Assembly: GCF_018812025.1 (NCBI RefSeq)
Contig: NC_063063.1
Span: forward strand, 7,414,942-7,478,941
Reading direction: 5' to 3'
Source: Megalobrama amblycephala
Taxonomy: Eukaryota > Chordata > Actinopteri > Cypriniformes > Xenocyprididae
DNA length: 64,000 nucleotides
The translations under genes and the position numbers were made by a program. Numbering within the stretch: the stretch's first letter is position 1; the number at the start of each line of letters is the position of its first letter. The notes below the pieces were generated by a model, which made no database searches, was not told the origin of the DNA, and worked only from the letters and a program-made list of their open reading frames with translations. Positions 61,250 through 64,000 of the stretch are shown here, one piece after another.

Positions 61250-61640
61250 GCACCCATTTATCACGAGCTGGGAATGTAATAGGAAATCCACATGTGAATT
61301 CCTCAGTGTTATTTCCCCTTTGATGAAGCATTAATTTGTCCTAATTAGATTTAATACTAAGTTATTGTGTTGTAAGCATCTTTGCCCAGTGGAAGTGGTC
61401 CTCTTGCTAGGCTTAAGGGGCCAAACGCTTTGTGTATTTGAAAAGCTTCTTTTAATCACACTGTAGCCCATATCACCAGATTTAACCCAATTATTACAGC
61501 TTATTTTCACCCTCAAGATGGTTTTAATTGCTAATCACAAATAAAAGGGGGCATTTGCATGCGGAGATGTTGGAAAAGGGAACAAAGCAATTAATTATCT
61601 GGCTATGTTCAAATTTGAGCACCATAGGATCCTAGGTTTA
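61250..61640. promoter_or_regulatory. candidate conserved intronic enhancer with SOX, POU and homeobox sites
   Basis: Repeat-free block with an exact octamer ATTTGCAT (61553-61560), AACAAAG (61581-61587) directly followed by CAATTAATTATCT, plus CCTAATTAGATTTAAT and TTAATTGCTAATCAC. This density of SOX, POU and homeodomain-type sites is common in developmental enhancers of vertebrates. Conservation has not been measured. Confidence 0.35.
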
Positions 61641-62689
61641 CATTTACTTCGTTCTACTAAAAGCATGTGTTGAGCCACCTGCCACTCAACAGTTACAAAT
61701 CCATTGCTATACTATTTTTTATTATTTAAAACAGTAAACATTATTCCACAATAAAGAGTAGAATGCAACACAGCAGCATTGTGAATGTGAGCCACCAGTA
61801 GTCATCTCGGAAATAAATAATGGATATTTTAAATTTTTTATTTAAAAGTGAATTACTTTTGGCAATCCAAGCAAATAGTGTTCAAAAAGAGATTTAAAAA
61901 AAAACAAGGCTGTAATTACCAGTGGCGGCTCATGGGTTTTAAAATAGAGGAGGCACACTAAATTCTGGTCTGGGGATCCCCTGCTGAGGATTATGATTAT
62001 GATTATGATTATGATTATTATGATTATGATTATTATTATTATTATTATTATTATTATAACCATTGATTGATATAGCCATATTTTATTAAACAGAGAAACT
62101 CTAGAAATCTTTCTTCCATTTACGTGCTACAATGCAAACCATCATGTTAATCAAACATAGGATTTGTCTGAGAACATCAGGGCTGTATTCAGGTCATTGG
62201 CCATGTTCATTATAGATCACCACCTCTGAACCCTGTGATGACTGAATGACTTCCTCATTTGAATATGTCAATGGTTTAATTTTTTTTTATCTTGTCAGAG
62301 ATAAGCACCCCTTGGTCGACATAACAAGGAGAAAGCTGTCTAGTGTGGGGATCACGCTGAGTCGTGGCAAGACCTCAAACATCTGCTAAAGGTCAGGTTT
62401 CCACTGTATGGAACCAATCAATGAAGCCCATAGAGCTTCCAAACAAAGAATAGTGTTTCACACTAAAGAAGGAACCTTGCCCTTCATTTAAAGGACACTG
62501 ATTTTATGCACTCAGTAATCCCCTCAAGGCAAGACAACCCACAATCCATTGGACAACCAACAAAAAGATATGTGAAACTTGACTGAACTTATATTTGTCA
62601 TAAGTTGGAGGATAAGCTGGATGTGCCTGATCATTCTCACATCACGTCTACTGCTTCTACTGAAAACTGACAATGACCTTTTGTTGTCG
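61641..62689. other. intron sequence with a lone transposon end and a microsatellite
   Basis: CAGTGGCGGCTCATGGGTTT at 61921 is a hAT-like terminus without a visible partner. Downstream of the microsatellite the sequence is ordinary. Confidence 0.4.
61989..62056. repeat. (GATTAT)n / (ATT)n microsatellite
   Basis: Alternating ATG ATT units followed by a run of pure ATT. Confidence 0.95.
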
Positions 62690-62915
62690 TTTGAAAGCAC
62701 ACGGAAGTGTTTGAATTTGAAAGCGTTTTGAAAGCGGGAGCGGGAACATTTGAAGCAGGCATCTATGTCCGCGATAGACGCCTGCTTTCTAACGCTCCAG
62801 TACGTATCTGTGTAAGCGCTCGGTGAAGAGCGTCATTGATGACCATTTACAACATTTTTGAAGCGCTGATCATTGAAGCCATTTACAGACATATCCAAAG
62901 TCTGTACTTTTGACA
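62690..62915 (+). repeat. fragment of the 51.6-kb palindromic MITE family
   Basis: GTTTGAAAGCACACGGAAGT, GTAAGCGCTCGGTGAAGAGC and GCTGATCATTGAAGCC match the centre and right arm of the 51601-51989 element. Both termini are missing. AGTCTGTACTTTTGAC follows both copies. Confidence 0.7.
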
Positions 62916-62964
62916 ACTCTATATGTAACTATTATAGCATTTTTCCAGTAGGATGTGGGAATTA

Positions 62965-63631
62965 TGCTGTGTTCCAGGCAGGTTTTTGAGCCTGTAAGTC
63001 ATGACTTCAAACCACGATTCACGACTTTGTAGCATTCCAGGCAAGTCACGCCAAACTGCCTGAGTGCAAGGAATTTTGTGGTAGCTAGATGTAAACAAAC
63101 CAGCATGGCGGACCATACAGGGCTTATGCTCATTTACAATCATTTCTATCACCCAAAGGTGCTTACTCCTTGCTTATTTGAGGGAAAATGAGGAGGAAAA
63201 ATGGCACATAAGGCAAGAGAAGTTGTTATACCTTTTATTTTATTTTACGTAATTTGTATATTTGGAAATGTATTTGGTATTAATTTATTCTTGCACTCAA
63301 TGGACTAAAAACTAGCTAACGCTAGAATAGCTGCTGATAATGCATATCTTTTGCGTATAAATAAAGTTAGAGCAATACCTTATTTTAATAAACGATTTGG
63401 CCCTTCTCTAACATTAGAGAAACCTCACCGTGTACCACTTGCATAAACACCGCATCCGTAGGGGCTGCCATTGTTGTTTCGCGGGCTATGTGACGTCAGA
63501 GCGCGGAACTGGAAGTGCATCGATCTAGTACGAGTTCACGGGTGGGAAGTCACGGGTTTGACTGCCGTTCCAGTGCACTTTCACGGGTAGAAGTTTGGAA
63601 ACACGGGTTACGGGTTGCCTGGAACGCGGCA
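62965..63631. mobile_element. Harbinger-like MITE with TTA duplication
   Basis: 16-bp ends TGCTGTGTTCCAGGCA and TGCCTGGAACGCGGCA are inverted with two mismatches. TTA flanks both sides (62962-62964, 63632-63634), the 3-bp duplication usual for PIF/Harbinger elements. Subterminal CACGGGT words repeat near the right end. One small open frame inside, no transposase. Confidence 0.75.
63105..63191 (+). CDS. 28-codon frame inside the Harbinger-like MITE (relic or chance)
   Basis: ATG in a fair initiation context (ACCAGCATGG) opens a frame beginning MADHTGLMLIYNHFYHPKVL and stopping at 63191. It may be the start of a protein once encoded by the parent transposon, retained when the rest was deleted, or coincidence. 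No homologue recalled. Confidence 0.15.
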   Translation: MADHTGLMLIYNHFYHPKVLTPCLFEGK

Positions 63632-63639
63632 TTACTCTC

Positions 63640-64000
63640 ATTTCACGTTTAAGTAGCTTGATTTTATATTATTGTTATATTATTGAAATAACTTATTTTC
63701 ACAGAAAAAAAATGGTTTTAAATTTTAATAACTATGTGGTAATGTCTATTTTAGTGATTTTTTAATGATTTTTTTTGGATCTAGAAAAATAAATATTCTA
63801 CAAATAAAATGTTCTCTTTCTTTTTGGAACTTTATCAATTAATATACAAAAAGATATTAATCATAAGAAATTGAGTCTGGCATCAATGCACAAACAGCTT
63901 CACAATATGTACCGCAGCTGCTACAATTAAATCAACTAATATTATAAAATGGATAGTCCTGAATCTCAATTCTGATTAGATGGACCCCATCTGCACTCTT
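63640..64000. other. AT-rich intron, no features
   Basis: Nothing recognised apart from short T and A runs. Confidence 0.4.

Larger units (their letters stand above)
6318..64000 (-). other. jmjd1c: jmjd1c intron 1 (partial, at least 57.7 kb)
   Basis: Everything to the right of the exon is read as intron 1 because the exon's acceptor lies at 6318-6319 and no other convincing exon appears. Its 3' end on the minus strand is a good pyrimidine tract. Mammalian JMJD1C also has a very long first intron, so the size is plausible. An alternative first exon or an intronic transcript inside this span cannot be excluded. Repeats and candidate regulatory blocks inside it are listed separately. Confidence 0.7.

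Overview
This window looks like vertebrate, teleost and most likely cyprinid fish DNA. It is AT-rich and has no bacterial-style gene packing. It is crowded with short non-autonomous DNA transposons of the kinds abundant in zebrafish and carp genomes: hAT, piggyBac, Harbinger-like and TTAA-flanked MITEs. Microsatellites and one tRNA-derived SINE are also present. Repeat family assignments rest on termini, target-site duplications and recognition of the sequence; no database search was run.

Only one protein-coding exon can be supported. It lies on the minus strand at 6153-6317 and encodes 55 residues (VYVEFDDLEWEKREWVKVYE and onward to QWPAL). It is bounded by a good acceptor and a consensus donor and matches exon 2 of jmjd1c (KDM3 family). 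Transcription therefore runs right to left. Positions 6318-64000 are read as part of a very long intron 1, since no exon 1 was found, and 1-6152 as part of intron 2.

Layout by region. 0-3 kb is a stack of nested hAT-type elements. 4.8-5.2 kb holds an unexplained minus-strand open frame with an inverted CCAAT box. 6.1-6.3 kb is the exon. 6.4-14.5 kb is a run of MITEs with a duplicated and inverted module at 13-14.4 kb. 18-20.9 kb has a piggyBac-like element and a nested TTAA MITE. 21-23.5 kb has a GC-rich unique block and a clean hAT with 8-bp duplications. 25-33.4 kb and 35-37.7 kb contain further elements, including a cluster of a 13-bp motif and a 43-bp minisatellite. 39-54 kb mixes unique intron with MITEs, one SINE and a GATA-type repeat. 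57.6-59.6 kb is a hAT-like element split by a second hAT. 60-61.6 kb is repeat-poor and looks like a regulatory conserved element. 62.9-63.6 kb is a TTA-flanked Harbinger-like MITE.

I found no convincing new multi-gene system. The points most worth checking are the hAT inserted into the hairpin of another element, chimeric elements sharing interiors but not ends, the TTAYGGACGTGAC motif cluster, the minisatellite-bearing element, the orphan frame near exon 2, and several candidate intronic enhancers.
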